Assembly (NCBI GenBank): GCA_038252255.1 | Contig: JBBSAM010000016.1 | Location: forward strand, 38,385 to 102,384 | DNA from: Chersky-806 sp038252255 | GTDB lineage: Bacteria; Actinomycetota; Acidimicrobiia; IMCC26256; JAENVU01 | DNA: 64,000 nucleotides | Direction: 5' to 3' | Shown: positions 1 to 8,567 of the stretch, piece by piece | Layout of the letters: every line of letters starts with the position of its first letter | How positions within the stretch are numbered: position 1 is the first letter of the stretch | The notes under the pieces: generated by a model | What the model was told of the DNA's origin: nothing | Databases searched by the model: none | Seen by the model: only the letters and a program-made list of their open reading frames with translations | Made by a program: the position numbers and the translations under genes

Positions 1-2
1 AG

Positions 3-422
3 GTGCACACCTGGCCGCACCTGCTCGTCGTCGAGTTCGCGGCGATCCTCGCGATGACCGCCATCGTGCTCATCTTCTCGGCCATCGTGCGTGCGCCGTT
101 GCTCGGTCTGGCGGACGTCAACCAGACACCGAACCCGTCGAAGGCGCCGTGGTACTTCCTCGGCTTGCAGGAGCTGCTCACGATGTTCCACCCGATGGTC
201 GCGGGTGTGACCATCCCGGGCATGGGCCTCTTCTTGCTGATCGTCGCGCCGTACGTCGACAAGAACCCCTCGCACAAGCCTGAGGACCGGAAGTTCGTGA
301 TCTCGCTCTTCACGATCTTCCTGATGTTCTGGGCGGTGCTCGTCATCATCGGATCGTTCTTCCGGGGGCCCGGCTTCAACTTCGTGTTCCCCTGGAACGA
401 CGGCATCTTCTTCGAGCTCTAA
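3..422 (+). CDS. Cytochrome b, C-terminal (subunit IV-like) part, cut by window edge
   Basis: This is the C-terminal membrane part of the cytochrome b subunit of a quinol:cytochrome c oxidoreductase. About 139 residues are visible, with three hydrophobic segments (about residues 8-32, 63-82 and 98-120). The Qo-site region reads NPSKAPWYFLGLQELL, so the usual PEWY is APWY. The first in-frame codon is a GTG at base 3. The gene may really begin upstream of the window, so this is treated as a partial gene, although a split subunit-IV gene is possible. It is followed after 14 bp by the Rieske gene and then the cytochrome c gene, which fits a bc-complex operon. Family assignment is firm; the start is unknown. 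Confidence 0.85.
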   Translation: MHTWPHLLVVEFAAILAMTAIVLIFSAIVRAPLLGLADVNQTPNPSKAPWYFLGLQELLTMFHPMVAGVTIPGMGLFLLIVAPYVDKNPSHKPEDRKFVISLFTIFLMFWAVLVIIGSFFRGPGFNFVFPWNDGIFFEL

Positions 423-436
423 GGAGCAGGAACCTC

Positions 437-1309
437 GTGTCCACCGTTCTCATCATCGCGATCCCGGTCCTGCTCGTCCTGGCCGCCGTGATGATCGTCG
501 CGACCGGACGTCGCCGAGCCTCCGACCCGCAGGGGCGGGTCACCGGCACGCTCAGCGCCGAGACGCGCGCCGGGGACGAGTCGCTCGCCGCCGCGTCAGA
601 GGATGCGGACGACGAGTCGGAGGAGGCCCGGGAGCGGGCCGACGAGACCCGCAAGGCGATCGGCTCCGGCGGAGCGGCGCCCGCGACCCGCGGCACGACG
701 ACTCCCGCCGAGCGCGCGCCGGTGGACGAGGAAGAGGTCGGCATCAGCCGCCGGCAGTTCTTCAACCGCGGCATCCTCGTGACGATGGCGGTGAGCCTCG
801 GCGCGTTCGGCGCCGCGGCGATCAGCTTCCTGTACGCCAAGTCGGCGGGCGGGTTCGGCGGCAAGATCGACGCCGGCGCGCCGCTGTCGGACATCCAGGC
901 GTTCTGGACGAGCAAGAAGGCACCGTTCTACGTGCCGCTGGCCCGGACCTACCTCCAGCCGTACCCCAAGGCGGACCTCGCCAAGGCCAAGAAGATCCCG
1001 CAGTACGCGGCGGTGATCCCCGGGATGGAGCTGGGGATGATCGCGCTCTACCAGAAGTGCGTCCACCTCGGCTGCCGCGTGCCGTGGTGCCAGCAGTCGC
1101 AATGGTTCGAGTGCCCGTGCCATGGCTCGAAGTACAACCGGGTCGGCGAGAAGCGCGGCGGCCCGGCCCCGCGCGGCCTCGACCACTGGATCGTCACGAT
1201 CAGCGGCCAGAAGGTCGTCATCGACACCTCGGGCCTGCCCGTCACCGGGCCGCCGATCGGCACCGACACCACCGGGCAAGGTGCCGAGGGCCCGTTCTGC
1301 GTCGGTTGA
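437..1309 (+). CDS. Rieske 2Fe-2S protein of the bc-type complex
   Basis: The protein carries electrons from quinol at the Qo site to the c-type cytochrome and is anchored in the membrane facing out. It has 290 residues and starts with GTG after GGAGCAGG. There is an N-terminal hydrophobic segment (about residues 4-22), a charged linker rich in Glu, Asp, Arg and Ala, and a twin-arginine-like SRRQFF motif before a second hydrophobic stretch (about 112-130). The Rieske fold follows with cluster motifs CVHLGC and CPCHGS supplying the Cys/His ligands. It lies between cytochrome b and a diheme cytochrome c. The long charged linker between two membrane segments resembles actinobacterial QcrA proteins. 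Confidence 0.93.
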   Translation: MSTVLIIAIPVLLVLAAVMIVATGRRRASDPQGRVTGTLSAETRAGDESLAAASEDADDESEEARERADETRKAIGSGGAAPATRGTTTPAERAPVDEEEVGISRRQFFNRGILVTMAVSLGAFGAAAISFLYAKSAGGFGGKIDAGAPLSDIQAFWTSKKAPFYVPLARTYLQPYPKADLAKAKKIPQYAAVIPGMELGMIALYQKCVHLGCRVPWCQQSQWFECPCHGSKYNRVGEKRGGPAPRGLDHWIVTISGQKVVIDTSGLPVTGPPIGTDTTGQGAEGPFCVG

Positions 1310-1367
1310 CCGTGCCCGCGACCCCGCCCGTCCCTGCGTCCGCCCACTCGGAGCCGAAGAGGAAACC

Positions 1368-2633
1368 GTGATCCTGGCCCTGACCTTCCGCACGATCCTG
1401 GTGGTCATCAACGTCCTCGCGGTCGTCGTGATCCTCGGGGTGATCGGCTACAAGGTGCTCAGCGTCCGGCGCGAGCCCAAGGAGAAGCCGGCCCAGAACC
1501 TCACGCCGTTCCTCGACGACCAGGAGCTCGAGGGCCGTCACCTCGAGCGTGTGCTCCGCTGGGCACTGTTGTTCTCGACGATCGTGGCGATCGTCCTCCC
1601 GCTGTACTGGCTGCTCGAGCCGAACCGCCAGACGGCCGAGGCGCAGGGATTCGAAGACCGCGCGGTCGAGCGCGGCGCGACGCTCTTCGCCAACGCGCAG
1701 ATGCCGGCGTACGACAACACGAAGTCGCTGCTCTGCGCGGACTGCCACGGCACCGACGCCGGCGGTGGTTCGGCGCCGTTCACGATCACGCCCGATGCAC
1801 AGGGCAACCTCGATGCCCGGCCGGTCTCGGTCACCTGGAAAGCGCCCGCGCTCAACACCGTGATGTACCGCTTCAACGAGTGCACCGACGCGGACGTCGC
1901 GAACAAGGCACCGAACTGCGACCGGGCCGAGCAACAGGTCAGCGAGATCATCACCTACGGGAGACCGGGCACGCCGATGCCGGCCTGGGGCATCGAGGGT
2001 GGAGGCCCGAAGAACGACCAGGCGATCAGCGACATCGTCGCGTACCTGAAGAGCATCCAGCTCTCACCGGCGCAGGCGAAGGCCCAGGTGACGAAGAACG
2101 TGAAGGACTTGCAGCAGCAGGCGAAGACCGCGGTGAAGGACGCGCAGGCGAACCTGAGTGACGCGCGCGACAAGCTCGCCACCGCCGAGACCAAGGCGGC
2201 GCGGCTGGCGTACACGCTCCTCGTCGCCGATGCCGAGAAGGCGATCGGACGGTCGGTCACGTTCCAGCGCCAGATCGCCGACGCAAGCCCGGGCGAGCTG
2301 CTCTTCGACGTCAACTGCGCGCGGTGTCACACCACGGGGTGGTCGTACAACGATCCGGCGAAGCCGGGTGTGCCGCCCCCCGGACCGGCGGCCGGGGGGG
2401 CTTTCGGACCGTCGCTGCGCAACGGCGCGGTGCTGGAGCAGTTCCCGGGTCTCCCGGCCGACGACCCGAAGACGCCGGGATTCCAGAAGCAGTACGACTG
2501 GGTGTCAGCCGGCGTCGAAGCCACCAAGGGCTACGGCATCCGCGGCATCTCCAGCGGCGGCATGGCGCACTTCGGCCAGATCCTGACCACGGCGCAGATC
2601 AACGCCATCATCAAGTACGAGCGGAGCCTCTAG
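1368..2633 (+). CDS. Membrane-anchored diheme cytochrome c of the bc complex
   Basis: This is the electron-accepting c-type cytochrome of the complex. From the GTG at 1368 the product has 421 residues, preceded by AGAGGAAA. Starts further upstream in the same frame would overlap the Rieske gene and code for low-complexity sequence, so they were rejected. Two membrane helices (about residues 7-29 and 65-83) are followed by two CxxCH heme sites: CADCH at 123-127 and CARCH at 317-321. A possible Met axial ligand is in GTPMPAWG (204). The two heme domains are separated by a strongly charged Lys/Ala/Gln helix (about 233-282) that looks like a coiled coil. Function is inferred from heme motifs and position. 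Confidence 0.88.
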   Translation: MILALTFRTILVVINVLAVVVILGVIGYKVLSVRREPKEKPAQNLTPFLDDQELEGRHLERVLRWALLFSTIVAIVLPLYWLLEPNRQTAEAQGFEDRAVERGATLFANAQMPAYDNTKSLLCADCHGTDAGGGSAPFTITPDAQGNLDARPVSVTWKAPALNTVMYRFNECTDADVANKAPNCDRAEQQVSEIITYGRPGTPMPAWGIEGGGPKNDQAISDIVAYLKSIQLSPAQAKAQVTKNVKDLQQQAKTAVKDAQANLSDARDKLATAETKAARLAYTLLVADAEKAIGRSVTFQRQIADASPGELLFDVNCARCHTTGWSYNDPAKPGVPPPGPAAGGAFGPSLRNGAVLEQFPGLPADDPKTPGFQKQYDWVSAGVEATKGYGIRGISSGGMAHFGQILTTAQINAIIKYERSL

Positions 2634-2646
2634 TGGGAGCGCGCAC

Positions 2647-3534
2647 GTGAAAGTTCTCGTCCTGGCCGCCGAGGGCATCAAGGACCGCAACCTCTGGTAC
2701 CCCACGATTCTCGGGGTGCTCGTGGTGCTCGCGGCCGTGAGCCTGTTCTGTGGCAGCGTCTACCTGCTGCTCGCCACCAACCTGGGGGCGCGGCTCGGCT
2801 TCCTCGTGGCGGCGGCCGGCCTGTCGGGGTTCATGGTCCTGCTGTCGTGCCTCTGGCTCACCACCGCCTCGCCCCTGAACACGCTCAAGGGCCGGGTCCC
2901 GACGTGGAAGACCGTGGAGTCGCTCAAGGGCGGTGACCTCGCCAGATCCAAGATCCCAGCGGTACGCGCGGTCACGAAGGCCAACGAGGTGACCGACCCG
3001 GCCGAGCAGTCGAACCTGAAGGCGGTGGTGGACCAGGTGGTGGTGACGCCGACGGGAACCCCATCGTCGAATGCCGTCGCGACCACGAACAAGTTCCAGA
3101 TCTACCAGCAGTCGACCGACTACCTCGTCCCGCGCTACTACGAGACCGGGGGCGGGAAGCTCTTCAGCAAGACCGAGATCTACACGAGTGGCCAGTTCCC
3201 CCTGCTGCACGTCAGCCTGCACAAGCCGCACTACGCGGTGGTCGACATCTGCCCGATCGACCAGGCGGCCCTCGTCGTGCCGTTCGGTGACCCGCCGCCG
3301 ACCCCGGTGTGCGACAAGAGCAAGCCGATCACGAGCGTCGTGTTCGAACGCGACCTCGGCTCGGTGCGCGTGCCGCCGTTCGTCGCACTCCTCGGATCCT
3401 CGGTTCTCTTCATCCTCTGCCTGCTCGGCATGCACTGGCGGGAGCGGGATCTCCAGGAGCAGGCCGCAAAGGTCCAGGCCGAGGCGGAGCGAGCCACGAA
3501 TGCCGCTATCGAGCGCACGCCCGAGAAGGTCTAG
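2647..3534 (+). CDS. Uncharacterised membrane protein of the bc-complex operon
   Basis: I do not recognise a named family. The 295-residue product has two N-terminal membrane helices (about residues 19-43 and 48-74), a long soluble middle region, and one membrane helix near the C-terminus (about 240-260) followed by a charged Ala/Glu-rich tail. The start is a GTG 13 bp after the cytochrome c stop. The middle region contains paired cysteines in DICPIDQ and TPVCDK that could form a disulfide outside the membrane. Position inside a respiratory operon suggests an accessory or assembly subunit of the bc complex, but that is inference. Confidence 0.7.
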   Translation: MKVLVLAAEGIKDRNLWYPTILGVLVVLAAVSLFCGSVYLLLATNLGARLGFLVAAAGLSGFMVLLSCLWLTTASPLNTLKGRVPTWKTVESLKGGDLARSKIPAVRAVTKANEVTDPAEQSNLKAVVDQVVVTPTGTPSSNAVATTNKFQIYQQSTDYLVPRYYETGGGKLFSKTEIYTSGQFPLLHVSLHKPHYAVVDICPIDQAALVVPFGDPPPTPVCDKSKPITSVVFERDLGSVRVPPFVALLGSSVLFILCLLGMHWRERDLQEQAAKVQAEAERATNAAIERTPEKV

Positions 3535-3541
3535 GAGTCCG

Positions 3542-3778
3542 ATGAGGCACCCTTCCGCAACCCTGCTGCGCCTCACCCGGCTGGCCGCCCTCGGCGCCAC
3601 GCTGTTGCTCGTCACCGGGTGCTCGAACGGCCAGCTCGTCGACGCCGGAGGTGAGCGCGGCGCCGGTGGTCTCGCGTTCGTGCTGCTCGCGGTGTTCTTC
3701 TGGATCTTCTTCGGCGCGATCTTCTACATGGACCGCTCGGGCAAGAAGCGCCGCGCCCGCGACGAGCAGGGCGAGTAG
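3542..3778 (+). CDS. Small lipoprotein-like membrane protein, end of bc operon
   Basis: The 78-residue product starts at an ATG 7 bp after the preceding gene. Other in-frame starts lie far inside that gene and were rejected. It has a lipoprotein-type signal (residues 7-26) with a lipobox-like LVTGCSNG. A second hydrophobic helix rich in Phe and Trp (about 43-62) is followed by a basic tail. The arrangement suggests a small accessory subunit of the respiratory complex. No family is recognised; confidence that it is expressed comes from the tight spacing and typical lipoprotein signal. Confidence 0.65.
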   Translation: MRHPSATLLRLTRLAALGATLLLVTGCSNGQLVDAGGERGAGGLAFVLLAVFFWIFFGAIFYMDRSGKKRRARDEQGE

Positions 3779-3782
3779 CCGC

Positions 3783-4709
3783 TCAGCGTCCGCGTAACCG
3801 GTCCACCACCGGACCGAACGCCTCCATCGCCGTACCGAACACCACGACGTAGGAGATCCCGAAGCGCTCGCGCCGGGCCAGGAGAGCGTCGGCGATCTCC
3901 TCGATCTCGCCCAGCAGCAGGAACGGCGACTCGAGCGCGGTATCGGGACTCAACCCCTGGACGCGGCGGCTCACCTCTTCCGCCGCGTCGCGCGGATCGT
4001 CGGTGACCAGCACCGCCTGCACGAGCACGTTGAGCTCGAGCTCGGTGAATCGCTCGCCGGCTGCCGCGCGGACTACTGCCAGGCGATCCGCGAGGCCGGC
4101 CGCGCCGAAGTGACTCAGAGCTACGTCACCGGTGCCCTCCACCTGGTGGGCGCCGACGAAGCCGACGATGTCCGCGTGGCTCGCGGCGAGGGCGAGCACT
4201 CGGTTCCCGTTTCCTCCGACGAGCAGCGGGATGCTCGGCCGCCGCGGGTAGATCTGGTGACCGGCGAGCTCGTAGTGCTCACCGGCGAACGAGACCGCGC
4301 CGCCGTCGAGCAGCGCCCGCACGATCCGCACCGACTCCTCGAGTCGCTCGACCCGAGCACCGGCGGTGCGGAACGGGATGCCCACCTCGTCGTACTCCGA
4401 CTTCATGTGGCCGGCGCCCAGACCCAGCTCGAAGCGCCCGTCGCTCAGCAGGTCGACGGTCGCGGCCTCGCGAGCCACGAGCACCGGGTTCCGGAAGTCG
4501 TTGGCCAGGACGAAGGTGCCGACCTTGAGCGTGCTCGTGGCATCGGCGGCCGAGACGAGCGCGGGAAGCGGCGAGAGGGTGTCGGTGAGGTGGTCCGCGA
4601 CGAGCAACACGTCGTAACCCAGTGCCTCTGCCGCCTTCGCCTGTTCCCGCCATGCCCGCGCGTCGGCAGCATCGCTGACCGAGACCCCGAAACGGAACGG
4701 GCGGGTCAC
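3783..4709 (-). CDS. LLM-class F420-dependent oxidoreductase
   Basis: The product belongs to the luciferase-like monooxygenase fold, which in actinobacteria usually binds coenzyme F420 and oxidises or reduces small substrates. It has 308 residues and a GTG start. Family hallmarks are an N-terminal RFGVSV strand, the DHLTD loop, GRFELGLGAGH near residue 95, and PLLVGGNG near 182. It looks like the TIGR03621-type subfamily. It is the last gene of the leftward heme operon, one base after the hemL stop, so it is probably co-transcribed, but no heme-related role is evident from sequence. The substrate is unknown. Confidence 0.82.
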   Translation of the reverse strand: MTRPFRFGVSVSDAADARAWREQAKAAEALGYDVLLVADHLTDTLSPLPALVSAADATSTLKVGTFVLANDFRNPVLVAREAATVDLLSDGRFELGLGAGHMKSEYDEVGIPFRTAGARVERLEESVRIVRALLDGGAVSFAGEHYELAGHQIYPRRPSIPLLVGGNGNRVLALAASHADIVGFVGAHQVEGTGDVALSHFGAAGLADRLAVVRAAAGERFTELELNVLVQAVLVTDDPRDAAEEVSRRVQGLSPDTALESPFLLLGEIEEIADALLARRERFGISYVVVFGTAMEAFGPVVDRLRGR

Positions 4710-4710
4710 G

Positions 4711-6003
4711 TCAATCGGAGCCGGGCCCGACCTCGCACGCGGCGTCGGCCGCGAGCTCGACGGTGCGGGCCAGGTCCGCGTCGGTGTGCGCCAGGCTGAC
4801 GAACATCACCTCGTAGCTGCTCGGCGCGAGGAACACGCCGCGATCGAGCATGGCGTGGAAGAAGCGTGCGTAGCGTTCGTGGTCACCGGCTCGCGCGTCC
4901 TCGTAATTGCGCACGGCCGAGGGGCTGAAGAACAGACCGGAGAGGGTTCCCTCGCGCGGCACCTGCACCGCCAGGCCCGCTCCCGCGATCGCGTCGCGCA
5001 GTGCCGCGACGAACGTGGTCACGCGCGCTTCGAGCTGCTCGTAGTCGGCCGGCTTCAGCTGGCCCAGGGCGGCCAGGCCGGCCGCGGTCGCGAGCGGGTT
5101 CCCTGACAGCGTGCCGGCCTGGTACACATCGCCCAGCGGGGCGAGGTGGTCCATCACGTCGGCGCGTCCGGCGACTGCGGCCAACGGGAGACCGCCGCCG
5201 ATCACCTTGCCGAAGATCGAGAGATCCGGAGTGAGATCGAAGCGGCCCTGGGCCCCGGCCGGACCGAGCCGGAAGCCGGTGATGACCTCGTCGCACACGA
5301 AGAGCGCGCCGTGGTCCCGGCAACGCGACACCAGGTGCTCGAGGAACCCGATGGCCGGCGCTACGAGGCCCATGTTCGCGGCGACGGGCTCCACGAGCGC
5401 AGCCGCGATCTCGCCGCCGTCGGCTTCGAACGCGGCGTCGAGCGCGGCCACGTCGTTGAACGGGACCACGATCGTGTCCGCCACCGCACCCGGCGTGACC
5501 CCGGCCGACCCCGGGAGCCCGAGAGTGGCCACGCCGCTTCCCGCGGCCACGAGCAACGAATCGAGGTGCCCGTGATAGCAGCCGGCGAACTTCAACAGCT
5601 TGGTGCGACCGGTCGAGCCGCGGGCCAGCCGGACCGCCGTCATCGTCGCTTCGGTGCCGCTCGAGACGAGGCGGACCTTGTCGACGCTCGGCACCCGCTC
5701 GGCGATCACCTCGGCCAGCTCGACCTCGCGCGCGGTCGGGGCGCCGTACGACGTTCCGGCCGCCGCGGCGCGCTGGACGGCCTCGACGATCGCGGGATGG
5801 GCGTGCCCGAGGATGGACGCGCCCCACGACTGGACGAAGTCGAGGTAGCGGTTGCCGTCCGTGTCGACCAGGTACGCGCCCTCCGCCCGCTCGACGAAGA
5901 ACGGCGTGCCTCCGACCGCGTTGAACGCCCGCACCGGCGAGCTCACCCCACCCGGGATGACTCGGAGCGCGCGCTGGTAGAGCTCCTCGCGAGTCTCGGT
6001 CAC
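4711..6003 (-). CDS. hemL: Glutamate-1-semialdehyde 2,1-aminomutase
   Basis: PLP-dependent enzyme that converts glutamate-1-semialdehyde to 5-aminolevulinate in the C5 heme pathway. The chosen GTG at 6003 gives 430 residues beginning VTETREELYQRALRVIPGG, matching the family length. A much longer upstream reading frame overlaps hemB and was discarded. Seen motifs are GGVSSPVRAF near the N-terminus, the PLP loop SSGTEATMTA, DEVITGFR, and the Schiff-base lysine in FGKVIGGG. It follows hemB by 4 bp, and all upstream genes of the pathway to uroporphyrinogen are in the same operon. Confidence 0.95.
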   Translation of the reverse strand: MTETREELYQRALRVIPGGVSSPVRAFNAVGGTPFFVERAEGAYLVDTDGNRYLDFVQSWGASILGHAHPAIVEAVQRAAAAGTSYGAPTAREVELAEVIAERVPSVDKVRLVSSGTEATMTAVRLARGSTGRTKLLKFAGCYHGHLDSLLVAAGSGVATLGLPGSAGVTPGAVADTIVVPFNDVAALDAAFEADGGEIAAALVEPVAANMGLVAPAIGFLEHLVSRCRDHGALFVCDEVITGFRLGPAGAQGRFDLTPDLSIFGKVIGGGLPLAAVAGRADVMDHLAPLGDVYQAGTLSGNPLATAAGLAALGQLKPADYEQLEARVTTFVAALRDAIAGAGLAVQVPREGTLSGLFFSPSAVRNYEDARAGDHERYARFFHAMLDRGVFLAPSSYEVMFVSLAHTDADLARTVELAADAACEVGPGSD

Positions 6004-6007
6004 GCCT

Positions 6008-6985
6008 TCACTGCAGGCGCTCGGCGAGGTCCCGCGCGAAGTAGGTGAGGATGAAGTCGGCGCCGGCCCGGCGGATCGAGAGCAGGTGCTCGTGCGCGAC
6101 CGCGGGACCGTCGATCCAGCCGTTCGCGGCGGCTGCCTGCACCATCGCGTACTCACCGCTCACGTGGTACGCCGCGACCGGCACGTCGAACGTGTTGCGC
6201 ACCGCCGCGATCACGTCGAGGTAGGAGAGCGCGGGCTTGACCATGACCATGTCCGCGCCCTGCTCGATGTCCAGCGCGGTCTCGTCGAGCGCTTCGCGGG
6301 CGTTGGACGGTTGCATCTGGTAGCCGTGGCGGTCACCGAACTGCGGAGCGCACTCGGCCGCGTCACGGAACGGCCCGTAGAGTGCGGACGCGTACTTGGC
6401 CGAGTACGCCAGGATCGCGGCGTCGGAGTGGCCGGTGCCGTCGAGCGCGGCTCGGATCGCCGCGACCTGGCCGTCCATCATGCCGCTCGGCGCGACGACA
6501 TCGGCGCCGGCGCCGGCCTGCGCGATCGCGATGCTCGCGTAGCGCTCGAGTGTCGCGTCGTTGTCCACGTCGCCGTTCGCGCCGATCAGGCCGCAGTGCC
6601 CGTGATCCGTGTACTCGTCGAGGCAGTCGTCGGCCATGAGGACGAGCGAGTCCCCCACCTCGTCGCGCAGCTGCCGCAGGGCGATCTGCACCACGCCATC
6701 CGGGTCGTCGGCACTCGAGCCGCGCGTGTCCTTGTGCTCGGGGACGCCGAAGAGGATCACCGCGGGAACGCCGAGCCCGGCGAGGGCGCGGACCTCCTTG
6801 CGGAGGCTCTCCTGGGTGTGCTGCACGACGCCCGGCATCGAGGCCACCGGCTCCGGGTCGCGGATCCCGGCCTTCACGAACAACGGAGCGACGAGGTCGT
6901 CGACCGACAGCCGCGCCTCCGCGGTCAGCCGGCGCATCGGGCCGGTGCGCCGGAGCCGACGCGACCGGTGCTCGGGGAAGCTCAC
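6008..6985 (-). CDS. hemB: Delta-aminolevulinic acid dehydratase (porphobilinogen synthase)
   Basis: Condenses two 5-aminolevulinate molecules to porphobilinogen. The GTG at 6985 gives 325 residues (usual length about 320-330) beginning VVSFPEHRSRRLRRTGPMRR. An in-frame start 63 bases further up is possible but adds nothing conserved. Motifs seen are LVAPLFVKAG, the zinc-type segment ADDCLDEYTDHGHCG, the Schiff-base region AYSAKYASALYGPFRDA, and MVKPALSYLD. The cysteines in DDCLDEYTDHGHCG suggest a Zn-dependent enzyme. It is separated from the cobA/hemD fusion by about 110 bp, the widest gap in the operon. Confidence 0.95.
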   Translation of the reverse strand: MSFPEHRSRRLRRTGPMRRLTAEARLSVDDLVAPLFVKAGIRDPEPVASMPGVVQHTQESLRKEVRALAGLGVPAVILFGVPEHKDTRGSSADDPDGVVQIALRQLRDEVGDSLVLMADDCLDEYTDHGHCGLIGANGDVDNDATLERYASIAIAQAGAGADVVAPSGMMDGQVAAIRAALDGTGHSDAAILAYSAKYASALYGPFRDAAECAPQFGDRHGYQMQPSNAREALDETALDIEQGADMVMVKPALSYLDVIAAVRNTFDVPVAAYHVSGEYAMVQAAAANGWIDGPAVAHEHLLSIRRAGADFILTYFARDLAERLQ

Positions 6986-7094
6986 GACGGCAAGGCTACC
7001 GCCGCGTTCAGGACCGGCTTCGACCGCACTCCGACGTAAGTGTCCCACCCTGTCCGTAGCACCGGGCTCGCTCTCGTCCCTTTGCTACCTCTGG

Positions 7095-8567
7095 TTACGT
7101 TCGGACTCGGGCGACTTCCGCGAGGACGGCGGCGACGACACCGTCGATGGTGTGCGGGTCGGCTTCGGCGTCAACCCGGAGCCCCCGGTCCCGGGCGGTC
7201 CGGGACGTGATCGGGCCGATCGAGATGACGAGCGGTTGCGGGTCCGGCAACCCGCCGACGAGGTCGCAGAAGCCCGTGACGGTCGAGGAAGCGGTGAACG
7301 TGACCGCGTCGACCTTGCCGGCGCGGACGCGCTCGAGGTCGCCGGGATCCGGTGCGGTCGGCACCGTCCGGTAGACCGCGAGGACGTCGACCGGGTAGCC
7401 GCGGTCCGCGAGGCCGTCGGGCAGCACGTCGCGCGCCTTCTCCGCCCGGGCGAGCAGGACCCGCTCGTTCTCCGAGGTCGCGACGGGAAAGGCGGCGACC
7501 AGCGCCTCGGCCACGAAGCGCTCGGGCACGAGGTCGGCCCGGATCCCCCGCCGCTCGAGTGCGGTCGCGGTGCCGGGGCCGATGGCCGCGACCTGGAGGT
7601 GGCCGAGCGCACGCGCGTCGAGCCCGGCCGCGGCGAGGCCGCGGTCGAAGAACGCGTCCACCCCGTTCGCCGAGGTGAACGCGAGCCAGGAGTACCCGCT
7701 GAGCGCGGGGAGCTCGAACGCCACCGGCTCGATCTCGATGGCGGGCAGCTCGACGACCTCGGCTCCGAGCGTCTCGAGGCGCGTGCGCAAGCTGCTGGCC
7801 TGCTCGCGGGCGCGGGTGATGACGACCGTACGGCCGAAGAGCGGGCGCGACTCGAACCAGGCGAGATCCAACGCGGCGACCGGCCCGACGACGATCGCGC
7901 TCGGAGCGCGGATGCCGGCGGTTGCAGCATCCGCCAACGTGGTGCGGATCGTCCGTTGCTCGGGCATCGTGCCCCAGCGGACCGCGGCGACGGGCGTGTC
8001 GGGGGCGCGGCCGCCCTCGATCAGGCTCTCGGAGATCCCGGCGAGGTTGCCGGCGCCCATGAGGATGACGAGTGTCCCGCCGGCGCGTGCGAGCGAGGCC
8101 CAGTCCGTGTCGGTCGTGCCCTTGGTCGGGTCCTCGTGACCGGTCACGACGGTGAAGTGCGTGGACAGCCCCCGATGGGTCACCGGGATCCCCGCGTACG
8201 CGGCGGCCGCGATGGCGCTCGTGATCCCGGGGACCACCTCGAAGGGCACTCCCGCGGCGGCCAGCGCCTCGGCTTCCTCGCCACCGCGCCCGAAGACGAA
8301 CGGGTCGCCGCCCTTCAGGCGCACGACCGTCAGGCCCCGCCCGCCGCGGTCCACGAGCACCGCGTTGATCTCGTCCTGACTCGGCCCGGGGGCGCCCGGG
8401 GTCTTGCCCACGTCGACCCGCTCGGCCCCGGCCGGCGTGAGCTCGAGCAGCGACGGGTGCGCGAGCCGGTCGTAGACCACGACGTCGGCCCGTTCGAGCA
8501 GCTCGGCGCCACGCCGGGTCAGCAGCCCCGGATCACCGGGTCCGGCGCCGACCAGGTACACCGTCAC
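7095..8567 (-). CDS. Uroporphyrinogen-III C-methyltransferase / uroporphyrinogen-III synthase fusion
   Basis: A bifunctional protein of 490 residues. The N-terminal SAM-dependent methyltransferase (about 1-240, CobA/SUMT type) shows YLVGAGPGDPGLLT, VVRLKGGDPFVFGRGGEE and VVPGITSAIAA. The C-terminal uroporphyrinogen-III synthase (about 250-490, HemD type) shows TVVITRAREQ and TFTASSTV. It closes the tetrapyrrole ring and can send part of the product to siroheme or cobalamin. The GTG start overlaps the hemC stop as GTGA. The fusion of cobA and hemD is common in actinobacteria. The siroheme-type dehydrogenase gene upstream in the same operon supports a branch to siroheme. Confidence 0.93.
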   Translation of the reverse strand: MTVYLVGAGPGDPGLLTRRGAELLERADVVVYDRLAHPSLLELTPAGAERVDVGKTPGAPGPSQDEINAVLVDRGGRGLTVVRLKGGDPFVFGRGGEEAEALAAAGVPFEVVPGITSAIAAAAYAGIPVTHRGLSTHFTVVTGHEDPTKGTTDTDWASLARAGGTLVILMGAGNLAGISESLIEGGRAPDTPVAAVRWGTMPEQRTIRTTLADAATAGIRAPSAIVVGPVAALDLAWFESRPLFGRTVVITRAREQASSLRTRLETLGAEVVELPAIEIEPVAFELPALSGYSWLAFTSANGVDAFFDRGLAAAGLDARALGHLQVAAIGPGTATALERRGIRADLVPERFVAEALVAAFPVATSENERVLLARAEKARDVLPDGLADRGYPVDVLAVYRTVPTAPDPGDLERVRAGKVDAVTFTASSTVTGFCDLVGGLPDPQPLVISIGPITSRTARDRGLRVDAEADPHTIDGVVAAVLAEVARVRT

